This document shows positions 8,475 to 16,731 of a stretch of 48,277 bases of DNA, piece after piece (the first letter of the stretch is position 1; the number at the start of each line of letters is the position of its first letter). Source of the DNA: Chloroflexota bacterium. Lineage in GTDB: Bacteria > Chloroflexota > Anaerolineae > B4-G1. The notes beneath the pieces were generated by a model. That model saw only the letters and a program-made list of their open reading frames with translations, was not told the DNA's origin and searched no databases. The position numbers and the translations under genes are program-made. Location of the stretch: contig JAAEPW010000018.1 in NCBI GenBank assembly GCA_024232355.1, positions 1 to 48,277 on the forward strand, read 5' to 3'.

Positions 8475-8508
8475 CAACTCGGGGAAAAGAGGGAGAGTCT
8501 AATTGTAC

Positions 8509-8536
8509 TTGCAAAAGACGCAATTCTGACTATCAT
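8509..8536 (+). promoter_or_regulatory. Candidate promoter for the lipid kinase gene
   Basis: TTGCAA (8509-8514) and TATCAT (8531-8536) are 16 bp apart. The predicted transcript would start just upstream of the AGGGAGG ribosome site at 8543-8549, giving a very short leader. Confidence 0.4.
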
Positions 8537-8557
8537 ACAACTAGGGAGGCAAAAGAA

Positions 8558-9478
8558 ATGACTAGAGCAAAGATTATCATTAATCCGTATTCAGGTCGTT
8601 GGAAAGCCAAAGCAGCAATCCCTGAAATTGAGCAAGTTTGTCAAAAGATTGGTCTAGAGTACGAGTTGGCAGCCACCGAGGCACCGGGCCACGCCACCGA
8701 ACTGGCACGGGAAGCAGTGCAAGCAGGTTTTTCTCCCATCGTCGCTGCCGGGGGCGATGGGGGCATCAGCGAGGTGTTGAACGGCCTGATGCAAGCCGCC
8801 GGTGATGATATAGCTGGCCCTTTTGGCATCATCCCGCTCGGCTCGGCAAACGACCTCGCCGACATGTTGGAATTGGAAAAGGATATCGAGACCGCCTGCC
8901 GCGTCATCCAGGCCGGGCACACACGCGCCATTGACGTCGGGTGTGTCAATGGTCGCTTTTTCGACAACAACTCGGCGATCGGGCTGGAACCGATGGTGAC
9001 GATCACGCAGGCGGGGATCACGTGGCTCAAAGGCACACCACGTTACATCCTGGCGGCGCTCAAGACCATTTTCAGCCTGGTGCCCTGGCAGATGCGGCTC
9101 ACCTGGGACGACGGAGAATACGAGGGGCCGGTCACATTAGTTTCTGTGGGGAACAGCCCTCGCACCGGGGGAGCGTTCCACATGACGCCCCGCGCTGAAC
9201 CGGACGACGGTTATCTGGATTTTGTATTTGGCGGGAAAATAGGCCGGCTCCGTTTGCTCCGTTTGCTGCCAATGACGTTCGACGGCAGCCACATCGAACA
9301 GCCGGACGTCACGTATATACGCACGACTCGCTTGACCATCGAATGTGATCCCCCCACCCCGATTCACGCCGACGGCGAACTGTTCGATTCACCGGTGAGC
9401 CATTGTGAATACACAATTTTGCCAGGCCGGTTACAAGTGATCGTGCCAAAAATGACGCACAAAGCCAATCGCGTTTGA
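8558..9478 (+). CDS. Diacylglycerol/lipid kinase, YegS/DagK (BmrU) family
   Basis: 306 residues. These enzymes transfer the ATP gamma-phosphate to a lipid such as diacylglycerol. The N-terminal INPYSGR and the glycine-rich GGDG motif (65-68, within AAGGDGGISEVLNGL) mark the catalytic domain; GSAND (95-99) replaces the usual GTGND. The C-terminal half is the beta-sandwich with PRAEPDDGYLDFV. The start is the ATG with AGGGAGG 8 nt upstream, rather than the longer open frame. The last codons overlap the -35 box of the next gene's promoter. The role may be lipid-carrier recycling next to a polysaccharide locus, but that is inference. Confidence 0.92.
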   Translation: MTRAKIIINPYSGRWKAKAAIPEIEQVCQKIGLEYELAATEAPGHATELAREAVQAGFSPIVAAGGDGGISEVLNGLMQAAGDDIAGPFGIIPLGSANDLADMLELEKDIETACRVIQAGHTRAIDVGCVNGRFFDNNSAIGLEPMVTITQAGITWLKGTPRYILAALKTIFSLVPWQMRLTWDDGEYEGPVTLVSVGNSPRTGGAFHMTPRAEPDDGYLDFVFGGKIGRLRLLRLLPMTFDGSHIEQPDVTYIRTTRLTIECDPPTPIHADGELFDSPVSHCEYTILPGRLQVIVPKMTHKANRV

Positions 9479-9502
9479 CAGCGCTCCGAATTGTGCTAAA
9501 AT
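9475..9502 (+). promoter_or_regulatory. Sigma-70-type promoter of the winged-helix regulator and polysaccharide locus
   Basis: TTGACA (9475-9480) and TAAAAT (9497-9502) with 16-bp spacing. The -35 box overlaps the stop codon of the lipid kinase gene. It is the only strong promoter seen before the long plus-strand polysaccharide locus. Confidence 0.65.
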
Positions 9503-9518
9503 TCAGAGACTGAATTTT
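9498..9518. promoter_or_regulatory. Perfect 9-bp dyad operator overlapping the -10 box
   Basis: AAAATTCAG-AGA-CTGAATTTT is a perfect inverted repeat with a 3-nt centre. Five of its bases are part of the -10 box and it ends 17 nt before the ATG of the winged-helix regulator. Position and symmetry suit an operator for a dimeric repressor, most simply the regulator itself. Confidence 0.6.
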
Positions 9519-9535
9519 AAAGTGCAAAGCAGACT

Positions 9536-10003
9536 ATGTCAGAAGCAGAACGCGAACTACGCATCCTAGAAGCCCTGGAGAATAATCCCGATACCACACA
9601 GGCTAGTCTGGCTGCCCAATTGGGTGTGGCGGTGGGTAGCGTCAACTGGTACCTCAAACGGCTGATCCGCAAAGGATACGTCAAAGCGACCCAGATGGAG
9701 CGGCGACGGCTCAAGTACTTTGTCACCCCGCAGGGATTGGCCGTAAAAGCGCATTTGACTTCTCGGTATATGGAAGCATCGCTGCGGGTGTATCGAGAGC
9801 TGCGCCAAGCAGCGCAGGAGGCCCTGACGCAGATACGCGGTGCTGGTTATACGGCGGTCCAGGTCGATGGCAAGAATGAAGCCGTAGAAATCTTTAGACT
9901 AACCTGCCTGGAAGAGAGCATGGCTGTTGAAAAGAATCCCGCCTCGACGCTCCCACAAGTACGGGTAGAGGGTACACTGTTTATGATCGAGTGGCCCGAG
10001 TAG
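9536..10003 (+). CDS. Winged helix-turn-helix regulator (MarR/Lrp-like N-terminus)
   Basis: 155 residues. Residues 8-55 form a helix-turn-helix with the pattern NPDTTQASLAAQLGVAVGSV (turn and recognition helix), then a wing with KGYVKATQMERRRLKYFVTPQG. The C-terminal ~70 residues, ending YTAVQVDGKNEAVEIFRLTCLEE, form an unassigned domain. Similar small winged-helix proteins often sit first in O-antigen/exopolysaccharide clusters. It is followed within 35 nt by the WbpD-like gene, so it probably leads the operon. The perfect dyad on its promoter suggests autoregulation. What signal it senses is unknown. Confidence 0.88.
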   Translation: MSEAERELRILEALENNPDTTQASLAAQLGVAVGSVNWYLKRLIRKGYVKATQMERRRLKYFVTPQGLAVKAHLTSRYMEASLRVYRELRQAAQEALTQIRGAGYTAVQVDGKNEAVEIFRLTCLEESMAVEKNPASTLPQVRVEGTLFMIEWPE

Positions 10004-10017
10004 CGATACGGTATCGC
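10003..10017. promoter_or_regulatory. Small dyad before the WbpD-like gene
   Basis: GCGATAC-G-GTATCGC overlaps the regulator's stop codon and ends 6 nt before the AAGGAG ribosome site of the next gene. It could be a second operator or a small RNA hairpin; there is no direct support for either. Confidence 0.35.
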
Positions 10018-10037
10018 GTATTACAAGGAGAGCGTTT

Positions 10038-10667
10038 ATGCACACAGACGTTAGAATTCATCCCACGGCAGACGTCTCAGAACAGGCACAGATTGGTGAA
10101 GGAACGTCCATCTGGCATCAAGCCCAGGTGCGAGAAGGGACGAATCTAGGCCGCAATTGTATCGTGGGCAAGGGGTCGTACATTGACGCTGGCGTCACGC
10201 TGGGCGATAATGTCAAAGTGCAAAACTATGTGTCCGTCTACCACGGGGTTACGCTGGAGGATGGGGTCTTTTGCGGGCCGCACTGCATATTCACTAACGA
10301 CAAACGGCCCCGCGCCATCAATGCCGATGGATCGCTCAAGGCGGCTGACGACTGGGAATTGAGTCCAACTCTGGTCAAGAAGGGAGCCGCTATCGGTGCC
10401 AACGCGGTTATCGTTTGTGGTGTGACTGTGGGCGAATGGGCGATGATCGGCTCTGGCGCAGTCGTTTCGCGCGACGTGCCCGATCATGGTCTGGTATGGG
10501 GGAATCCGGCACGGCTGCACGGCTTTGTTTGTCCGTGCGGGCGGCGGCTAAAGAACCCAGGCGAGGATGAGGGACGAGCAGAGGAAGCACAAACCATAGA
10601 ACTAGAGTGCTCCGAATGTGGGGCCGTAATCCAAATCAGCAGAGCAAACTGGGAACAAATAAAATGA
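10038..10667 (+). CDS. wbpD: WbpD-like UDP-sugar N-acetyltransferase with C-terminal zinc ribbon
   Basis: 209 residues. Residues 5-165 are a left-handed beta-helix of hexapeptide repeats (IHPTADVSEQAQIGEGTSIW, DAGVTLGDNVKVQNYVSVY). This is the acyltransferase fold that N-acetylates the 3-amino group of UDP-2-acetamido-3-amino-2,3-dideoxyglucuronate in the WbpB-WbpE-WbpD pathway. The tail carries CPCGRR near 165 and CSECG near 195, a likely zinc ribbon also found in some WbpD-like proteins. AAGGAG lies 8 nt upstream of the ATG. Its stop overlaps the aminotransferase start (ATGA). The neighbouring genes supply the other two pathway steps, which raises confidence in the substrate class. Confidence 0.87.
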   Translation: MHTDVRIHPTADVSEQAQIGEGTSIWHQAQVREGTNLGRNCIVGKGSYIDAGVTLGDNVKVQNYVSVYHGVTLEDGVFCGPHCIFTNDKRPRAINADGSLKAADDWELSPTLVKKGAAIGANAVIVCGVTVGEWAMIGSGAVVSRDVPDHGLVWGNPARLHGFVCPCGRRLKNPGEDEGRAEEAQTIELECSECGAVIQISRANWEQIK

Positions 10668-11749
10668 TACCTATCTCAAAACCAATCATCAGTGAGGCAG
10701 AAAAACAAGCGGTCCTCGAAGTGTTAGAATCGGGGATGCTGGCACAGGGGAAGCGGGTCGCACAGCTCGAGGAACAATTCGCAAAGGTATGCGGGACAAA
10801 GTATGCCATCGCCACCTCGTCTGGAACGACGGCGCTGCACATCGCGCTCATGGCTCAAGGCATTGGCCCTGGCGACGAGGTCATCACGACGCCATTCACG
10901 TTTATCGCAACGATCAATTCGATTCTGTACGTAGGAGCGCAACCGGTCTTTGTAGACATTGAGGCAGACACTTTTAACATCAACCCGGAGCGAATCAAAG
11001 AGGCAATCACGCCCAAAACCAAAGCCATTATCCCCGTACACCTCTATGGTTACCCGTGCAATATGGGTGCAATCATGGACATCGCCCAACAGCACAATCT
11101 GGCAGTAGTCGAGGATGCGGCTCAGTCGATTGGGGCCACGTACCAGGGCAAGCCGACCGGCAGTTTCGGTATGGGGTGCATCAGCCTCTATGCCACCAAG
11201 AACATTGCGGCCGGTGAGGGTGGCATCATCACCACCGACGACGAAGCGTTGAACGAACAATGCCGGTTACTGCGCAGCCATGGTATGCGGCGGCGTTACT
11301 ATTATGAGATGATGGGCTATAACTTTCGCATGACCGATCTACACGCGGCCATCGCCGTGTCTCAAATGAACCGGTTTGAAGAGTTTACGTCCAAACGACG
11401 GGCCAATGCGGCGTATCTGTCTCAGCACATCACCAGCGTGATCACGCCCAAGGTGCGCGAGGGATACGAGCACGTGTGGCACCAGTACACGATCCGGGTA
11501 GATGGCGGGCGAGACCGCGACGCGGCGGTGCAGCAGTTGAGAGACGCGGGTGTGGGCACAGGCATCTTTTACCCCGTACCGGCCCACCAACACGACTATG
11601 TGCGCAAACTGGTGGGCAAGCCAGATTTGCCGGTGACCGAACAATTGTCGCAAGAGGTGATTTCTTTGCCGGTGCATCCATCGTTGAGCCAGGCTGACCT
11701 AGAGCAAATCGTGACGGCGGTGAACGCGCTAGGAAGCGAAGCGCTATGA
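10664..11749 (+). CDS. wbpE: WbpE-like PLP-dependent sugar aminotransferase (DegT/DnrJ/EryC1)
   Basis: 361 residues. It converts a 3-keto sugar nucleotide to the 3-amino form using glutamate. Family signs are SSGTTALHIAL, IIPVHLYGYPCNM, VEDAAQSIGA and the Schiff-base lysine in YATKNIAAGEGG (Lys about 180). The start at 10664 overlaps the upstream stop by ATGA, and the longer open frame to the left is discarded. The next gene also starts by ATGA overlap. The set of acetyltransferase, aminotransferase and oxidoreductase matches WbpD/E/B of Pseudomonas aeruginosa B-band O antigen. Confidence 0.9.
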   Translation: MIPISKPIISEAEKQAVLEVLESGMLAQGKRVAQLEEQFAKVCGTKYAIATSSGTTALHIALMAQGIGPGDEVITTPFTFIATINSILYVGAQPVFVDIEADTFNINPERIKEAITPKTKAIIPVHLYGYPCNMGAIMDIAQQHNLAVVEDAAQSIGATYQGKPTGSFGMGCISLYATKNIAAGEGGIITTDDEALNEQCRLLRSHGMRRRYYYEMMGYNFRMTDLHAAIAVSQMNRFEEFTSKRRANAAYLSQHITSVITPKVREGYEHVWHQYTIRVDGGRDRDAAVQQLRDAGVGTGIFYPVPAHQHDYVRKLVGKPDLPVTEQLSQEVISLPVHPSLSQADLEQIVTAVNALGSEAL

Positions 11750-12780
11750 GCCACAATATGATACGAGCAGCAGTGATCGGCGTGGGGGCAATGGGACGCA
11801 ACCACGCCCGAGTATACAAGGAAATTCTGGACGTAGAATTGGTCGCCGTGGCCGATATGGATTCGGCCCGGACCGACGAAGCAGGCCGGCTGCACGGCGC
11901 GCGCGCCTATGCCGACCATAAAGCGATGTTGAAAGAGGTCCAACCAGACGTGGTCACCGTGGCCGTGCCCACGCAGGCCCATTGCCAGGTGGTTTTGGAT
12001 ACGCTGGAAGCAGGATGTCACGTGTTGGTGGAAAAGCCCATCGCGGCTACCCTCGAAGAAGGACGGCGCATCATAGACCGAGCTGATGAGTTGGGCAAGG
12101 TGTTGGCTGTCGGGCACATCGAGCGGTACAACCCAGCCGTGATCGAACTAAAGCGGCGGCTGGATAACGGCGAGTTGGGGCAGATTTTCCAGATCCACGC
12201 GCGCCGGTTGGGGCCCTTCCCTCGGCGAGTCCACGACGTGGGAGTGATCGTCGATTTGGTGCCCCACGATTTAGACATTATGCGCTATCTCACAGGCGCC
12301 AAAGTGCAACGGATGTATGCCGAGACACAGCAGAAAATCCACGCCACGCACGAAGATTGGTTCTCTGGATTGGTGCGTTTTGAAGGTGGCGTGGTGGGTG
12401 TGCTGAACACCAGCTGGCTCACGCCGACCAAGGTTCGAGAAATCACCGTTACCGGGCACCGGGGGATGTTTCTGGCCAATTTGCTGACCCAGGATCTCTA
12501 CTTTTACGAAAACGCCGAGGCCAATGGTCCAGACTGGAGCCACTTGAGCCTGCTGCGCGGGGTGGGTGAAGGACAGATGGTACGCCTACAACTCCGGCGG
12601 CGCGAGCCATTGCGGGCCGAGTTGGAGGCATTTATCGCGGCGGCACGAAACAAGCAAGATAGCACGATATGCAATGATCAAGAATCGATCGTGTGTGGTA
12701 AGGATGGTTTGGCTGTTCTCAAACTGGCGCAAGAACTGGTTCGATCGGGGCAGGAGCATCGGACGATCGAAATAGAATAA
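11746..12780 (+). CDS. wbpB: WbpB-like Gfo/Idh/MocA NAD-dependent oxidoreductase
   Basis: 344 residues. The N-terminal Rossmann fold has IGVGAMGRNHARVY and the family EKP motif in HVLVEKPIAATLEE. The C-terminal alpha/beta domain carries GHIERYNPAV and the catalytic-region histidine in DLVPHDLDIMRY. In the assigned pathway it oxidises UDP-GlcNAcA at C3 before WbpE transamination. It overlaps the aminotransferase gene by ATGA. The enzyme making UDP-GlcNAcA (WbpA, a UDP-GlcNAc 6-dehydrogenase) and the 2-epimerase WbpI are not in the window, so they must be elsewhere if the pathway is complete. Confidence 0.88.
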   Translation: MSHNMIRAAVIGVGAMGRNHARVYKEILDVELVAVADMDSARTDEAGRLHGARAYADHKAMLKEVQPDVVTVAVPTQAHCQVVLDTLEAGCHVLVEKPIAATLEEGRRIIDRADELGKVLAVGHIERYNPAVIELKRRLDNGELGQIFQIHARRLGPFPRRVHDVGVIVDLVPHDLDIMRYLTGAKVQRMYAETQQKIHATHEDWFSGLVRFEGGVVGVLNTSWLTPTKVREITVTGHRGMFLANLLTQDLYFYENAEANGPDWSHLSLLRGVGEGQMVRLQLRRREPLRAELEAFIAAARNKQDSTICNDQESIVCGKDGLAVLKLAQELVRSGQEHRTIEIE

Positions 12781-12802
12781 TCACTAGAAGGAGTCAAGAT
12801 TG

Positions 12803-13768
12803 ATGAAAAAGGCACTAGTTTGTGGTGCGGGGGGATTCATTGGAGGGCATCTCGTCAAAAAGCTCAAACGAGAAGGCTATTGGGTCCGTGGGGCAGACAT
12901 CAAAGAGCACGAGTTTGCGCCGACGGCCGCCGACGAGTTCTTGGTGCTAGATCTAAGGGAACTGGAAAATTGCCAAACAGCCCTTGTGCTGGGCGATGGC
13001 ACCTTTGACGAAGTCTACCAGTTGGCAGCAGATATGGGTGGTATGGGTTTCATTCACTCGGCCGAGTGTGACATTATGCGCAACAGCGCGCTGATCAATA
13101 TCCACATGATCGATACGGCGACCAAGATGGAGGTGCCGAGGTATTTCTTTTCGTCGTCGGTTTGCGTGTATCGCGATATGCAACCCGGCGAACCCGAGAT
13201 GACAGAGGCCGAGGCCATCCCGGCAAACCCGGACAACGAGTATGGGTGGGAAAAGTTGTACGCCGAGCGTATGGCTCAGGCTTATGCCCGTAACTATGGC
13301 ATCGAGGTGCGAATTGCTCGATTCCAGAATTGTTATGGCCCAGAAGGCACCTGGACCGGCGGCCGGGAAAAGGCTCCGGCGGCTATTTGTCGCAAGGTTG
13401 CCGAGGCAAAAGATGGCGGCACGATTGAAGTATGGGGGGATGGGTCGGCCGTGCGGTCATATACCTACGTGAGTGATATGGCGGACGGCATTTATATGTT
13501 GATGCAGTCCGATCTGGAAGGCGCGGTGAACATTGGCTGCCCTCAATATGTGACTGTGGATGAATTGGTCGCCACGGTGGCAGATGTGTCGGGAAAAAAG
13601 ATCAATATCGAGCACGTCGATGGCCCGGTGGGTGTGCAATCGCGTAACTTTAGCAATGAACGCATTTATTCGTTGGGGTGGGAAGCCAAGGTTTTCCTCG
13701 AGGAAGGGATCGGGCTCACTTATCCCTGGATTGAGGCGCAGGTACAGCAAGCGCGAGATGCAATGTAG
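12803..13768 (+). CDS. GDP-mannose 3,5-epimerase-like extended SDR
   Basis: 321 residues from the ATG at 12803 (AAGGAG about 9 nt upstream); a TTG one codon earlier is also possible. Rossmann motif is GAGGFIGGHL. The active-site region has LAADMGGMGFIH, SSSVCVYRDMQ and NEYGWEKLYAERM (YxxxK), plus FQNCYGPEGTWTGGREKAPAA. These match the GDP-mannose 3',5'-epimerase (GME) family, which makes GDP-L-galactose in plants and also occurs in bacteria. It acts on a nucleotide sugar in the cytoplasm. GDP-mannose as substrate is inferred from motifs only. Confidence 0.85.
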   Translation: MKKALVCGAGGFIGGHLVKKLKREGYWVRGADIKEHEFAPTAADEFLVLDLRELENCQTALVLGDGTFDEVYQLAADMGGMGFIHSAECDIMRNSALINIHMIDTATKMEVPRYFFSSSVCVYRDMQPGEPEMTEAEAIPANPDNEYGWEKLYAERMAQAYARNYGIEVRIARFQNCYGPEGTWTGGREKAPAAICRKVAEAKDGGTIEVWGDGSAVRSYTYVSDMADGIYMLMQSDLEGAVNIGCPQYVTVDELVATVADVSGKKINIEHVDGPVGVQSRNFSNERIYSLGWEAKVFLEEGIGLTYPWIEAQVQQARDAM

Positions 13769-13777
13769 AGTGTTTAT

Positions 13778-15232
13778 ATGAGTCTTGCTAAACGCAGTGT
13801 CACCTCTGCTACGTGGAATATTGCTGCCAACCTGACAAGGGTTATAGTGTTGTTTGTGCGCTCTATACTGCTGGCGCGCTTGCTGCCGATAGATGTGTTT
13901 GGCGTTTACGCTATAGCTCGTTCGGTGGTAGGGGGCAGCGTAATCGTTACCAACTTTGGTATGGGGGGGGCGTTCCTGCATCGCGCGCCGGAAACTGAGG
14001 ATGAGGAGCAAGCGGCAGCAGTTCATCTGACTTTAAAGAGCATCCTTACTGTTGCCTGGGCCACGCTATTAATCGTATGGGCGTGTGTATTAACCAGTGG
14101 TCAGACGCGCACGGCCTTGCTGTGGTTTACAATCACCACCGCCGTTGCTCAATTTGCTGAAACACCCCAGGTTCTTTTGATTCGACGGGTAGCACATCGC
14201 CGTTTGGCACTTGCCCAAGTTGTCAATGCTCTGGCTACTACAATTGTAGCTGTACCGCTGGCCTGGCGCGGCGCTACGCTGTGGGCGTTACTGTCTACAA
14301 ATGTTGTCTCTTGTATCGTGAGTATTATATTAATGTATGTATGGCGGCCGGTATGGCGGCCGCGTTTGGCCTGGTCTCCCCAAATTGTACGGTACTTTTT
14401 ACGCTTTGGTAGTCGCAATCTTATGGCCGCAGTGCTTGACCGTGCTTTAGATCGGTTTGATGATCTCTGGGTGGGTTTTTATTTGGGGCATATGGCTTTG
14501 GGTATTTATTCTCGTGCCTACTCTTTTGCTACTTATCCACGTACTATTTTGGCAGCTCCGATTAACACGGTTGCCGGAGGAACCTATGCCGAGTTAAAAG
14601 GAGACCGACAGCGTCTTTCTCGCTCCTTTTTTCGTGTTAACGCTTTTTTGGTGCGCAGCGGGTTTTTTCTGGCCGGATTGCTGGGTTTGGTAGCGCCCGA
14701 ATTTATCCACTTGCTGCTGGGTGAAAAATGGCTGCCGATGCTCAGTGTTTTTCGTTTAATGTTGGTGTTTACGCTGCTTGATCCCATAAAATCAACAGTG
14801 GCTCGCTTGTTCGTTGCTGTGGGCAAGCCTGAGCAGGTTGTAAAAGCCAGATTTATACAATTGCTGGTGCTGTTAGGCGGTTTGTATTTTTTGGGTCCGT
14901 GGTTAGGTATTACAGGGGTGGCTCTGGCTGTGGATCTGATGCTGGTAGTGGGTATCACAATTTTGGTGTGGCAGGCTCAAACTTATATAGAGTTTTCTAT
15001 TCGTCGCCTGTTCGCTGTTCCTGTATTGGCACTTGTTTTGAGTATGGTTGCTGCTCGTGCGAGTATTGCTATACCGGGTATCGCGGGAAATTTTTGGCGT
15101 ACCGGCAGTGTCAAGGGAGTTGTTTTTTGTATACTGTATGTAGTGGTAATCTTGTTGTTGGACCGTAGTCAGATTCCAATGTTGTTGAGTATTCTTAAAC
15201 AACTGCGCTCATCCAACCGTACTATTACTTGA
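13778..15232 (+). CDS. Wzx-type polysaccharide flippase
   Basis: 484 residues with 12-14 hydrophobic segments and the N-terminal pattern of the oligosaccharide flippase family (ATWNIAANLTRVIVLFVRSI, then ARLLPIDVFGVYAIA). It is expected to flip undecaprenyl-linked repeat units across the membrane. It starts 9 nt after the GME-like gene. From about this gene the sequence becomes more A+T-rich and codon use relaxes compared with the genes before. It pairs functionally with the Wzy-TPR protein at 33997. Confidence 0.9.
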   Translation: MSLAKRSVTSATWNIAANLTRVIVLFVRSILLARLLPIDVFGVYAIARSVVGGSVIVTNFGMGGAFLHRAPETEDEEQAAAVHLTLKSILTVAWATLLIVWACVLTSGQTRTALLWFTITTAVAQFAETPQVLLIRRVAHRRLALAQVVNALATTIVAVPLAWRGATLWALLSTNVVSCIVSIILMYVWRPVWRPRLAWSPQIVRYFLRFGSRNLMAAVLDRALDRFDDLWVGFYLGHMALGIYSRAYSFATYPRTILAAPINTVAGGTYAELKGDRQRLSRSFFRVNAFLVRSGFFLAGLLGLVAPEFIHLLLGEKWLPMLSVFRLMLVFTLLDPIKSTVARLFVAVGKPEQVVKARFIQLLVLLGGLYFLGPWLGITGVALAVDLMLVVGITILVWQAQTYIEFSIRRLFAVPVLALVLSMVAARASIAIPGIAGNFWRTGSVKGVVFCILYVVVILLLDRSQIPMLLSILKQLRSSNRTIT

Positions 15233-15333
15233 TATTGTTCATTCAATGTTTTTCTCTATAAAGCAGTTCTATGCTTTAATCAAGCGTTGTCAAAATCGTA
15301 GACATTCAGGTGATCTAGTCTTGTGTCTGGGAT

Positions 15334-16680
15334 ATGAGAATGATCCTGATTAGCACAGGTGTAAGGATAGTAATTTTGAAACTCAAACTCTCTGAAATCG
15401 AGTTCGACCGGGGTTCTGTTGTTGATCCAAGTGGCATAGTTTTTCATTATGATGGGCGTGTGTTTCGAGCGATACCGGCTGATTATGCTCCTGTGTATAA
15501 AGAGTTTTTGCAATCAGATTTTATTCAGAATATTTTTGATGCTGGCCTGATAGAGACCTGGATATCTGATATTGAGCTTGAAGGGTTCGAGTTGGTCGTT
15601 GAACACAAAAAGGTTCCCGTTCTTTCATGTTGGACTGAATGGTGTTCTACTATGATTCACGACGCTACTATAACGATATGCAAGTTGAATCTGGAACTGT
15701 GCAGACATGGATATATTACCAAAGATACACAGCCTGGGAATGTGCAGTTTATTGATGGCAAGGCATATTGGATTGACTTTGGATCAATTGTTCCTCTGCG
15801 TGCTCAGGGTACGTTTTCGTTCGGTGACTTTCGAGATCATTCATTGTTGCCGCTTTGGTTGTTGTCAAAAGGGTGTCATAACCTGGGAAAACAAATATAC
15901 CGTGAGGTAGGTAAAGGATATTTCAAGACTCAAAGTACGAGACGACCGTTTCGTTGGATACCGCTCAAGTATACGTTTATCAGACTTGGGGCTCGCAACA
16001 ACACACTGGCGGCTTTGGACAAGCTTCTTGAATATGTCAATAATCTTTCTGTCAAGCCGCTAAGGAGTGTCTGGACAGACTATGGTCAAGGGGGAATGCC
16101 CCCGGTAAATCGGCCGGATCAATTCAAGGAAAAGGCCAGTGCGGTTTATCGTCTTTTGCAACGACTGACTCCCGGGACATTGTTGGATGTTGCCGGTAAC
16201 AAGGGATGGCATGCTGAATTGGCGGCTTCGATGGGGCATAGGGCGATCTCGTTTGATATTGATGATGCTTCAGTTTGTGATCTGTATCGTAGAGTGAAAG
16301 CAAATCAATTGCCCATATTGCCCTTGGTTTTAAATTTTCTTTACCCAACTGCGCCCTATAGCGTGGGGCTTGGCAAGCAAAGCGCTTTTGAAAGACTCCG
16401 GTCGGATACTGTTTTGGTATTGGCTCTTGTTCATCATTTGGTTTTTAAGGAGCAAATGCGCTTTGAACCGATTGCTGAAATTATTTCGCGCTATACAGGA
16501 AAATATGCACTTGTAGAGTTTGTCCCCAGAGATGACCAATATGTGCGCAAGTGGTTAAAACCTTATCATTATTGGTATTCTTTGGATAACTTTGTTAAAA
16601 GTATGGAGCGTCATTTTTTAACGATAGAGATACATGAATCGTGGCCAGAACCACGAAAACTCTTGTTGTGTTCCAAGTAG
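15334..16680 (+). CDS. Kinase-like domain fused to SAM methyltransferase
   Basis: 448 residues. Residues 20-165 look like a small protein-kinase-fold domain: HGYITKDTQPGNVQF resembles a catalytic loop (D131, N136) and YWIDFGS a metal-binding DFG (D148). No clear glycine-rich loop is visible. Residues 278-448 are a class I methyltransferase: LLDVAGNKGWHAEL, FDIDDAS, then VLALVHHLVF and LVEFVPRDD, as in NoeA-type enzymes. A TTG at 15376 with AAGGA 8-9 nt upstream is a better supported start than the ATG at 15334, so the true protein may lack 14 residues. Sugar phosphorylation and methylation of the polysaccharide is a reasonable inference. WbdD has the same two activities in the opposite order. 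Confidence 0.82.
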   Translation: MRMILISTGVRIVILKLKLSEIEFDRGSVVDPSGIVFHYDGRVFRAIPADYAPVYKEFLQSDFIQNIFDAGLIETWISDIELEGFELVVEHKKVPVLSCWTEWCSTMIHDATITICKLNLELCRHGYITKDTQPGNVQFIDGKAYWIDFGSIVPLRAQGTFSFGDFRDHSLLPLWLLSKGCHNLGKQIYREVGKGYFKTQSTRRPFRWIPLKYTFIRLGARNNTLAALDKLLEYVNNLSVKPLRSVWTDYGQGGMPPVNRPDQFKEKASAVYRLLQRLTPGTLLDVAGNKGWHAELAASMGHRAISFDIDDASVCDLYRRVKANQLPILPLVLNFLYPTAPYSVGLGKQSAFERLRSDTVLVLALVHHLVFKEQMRFEPIAEIISRYTGKYALVEFVPRDDQYVRKWLKPYHYWYSLDNFVKSMERHFLTIEIHESWPEPRKLLLCSK

Positions 16681-16731
16681 CATTTTGCTGAAAAAGTATC
16701 TTTTGACAAAAAAATAGAGATAGACCTAACA

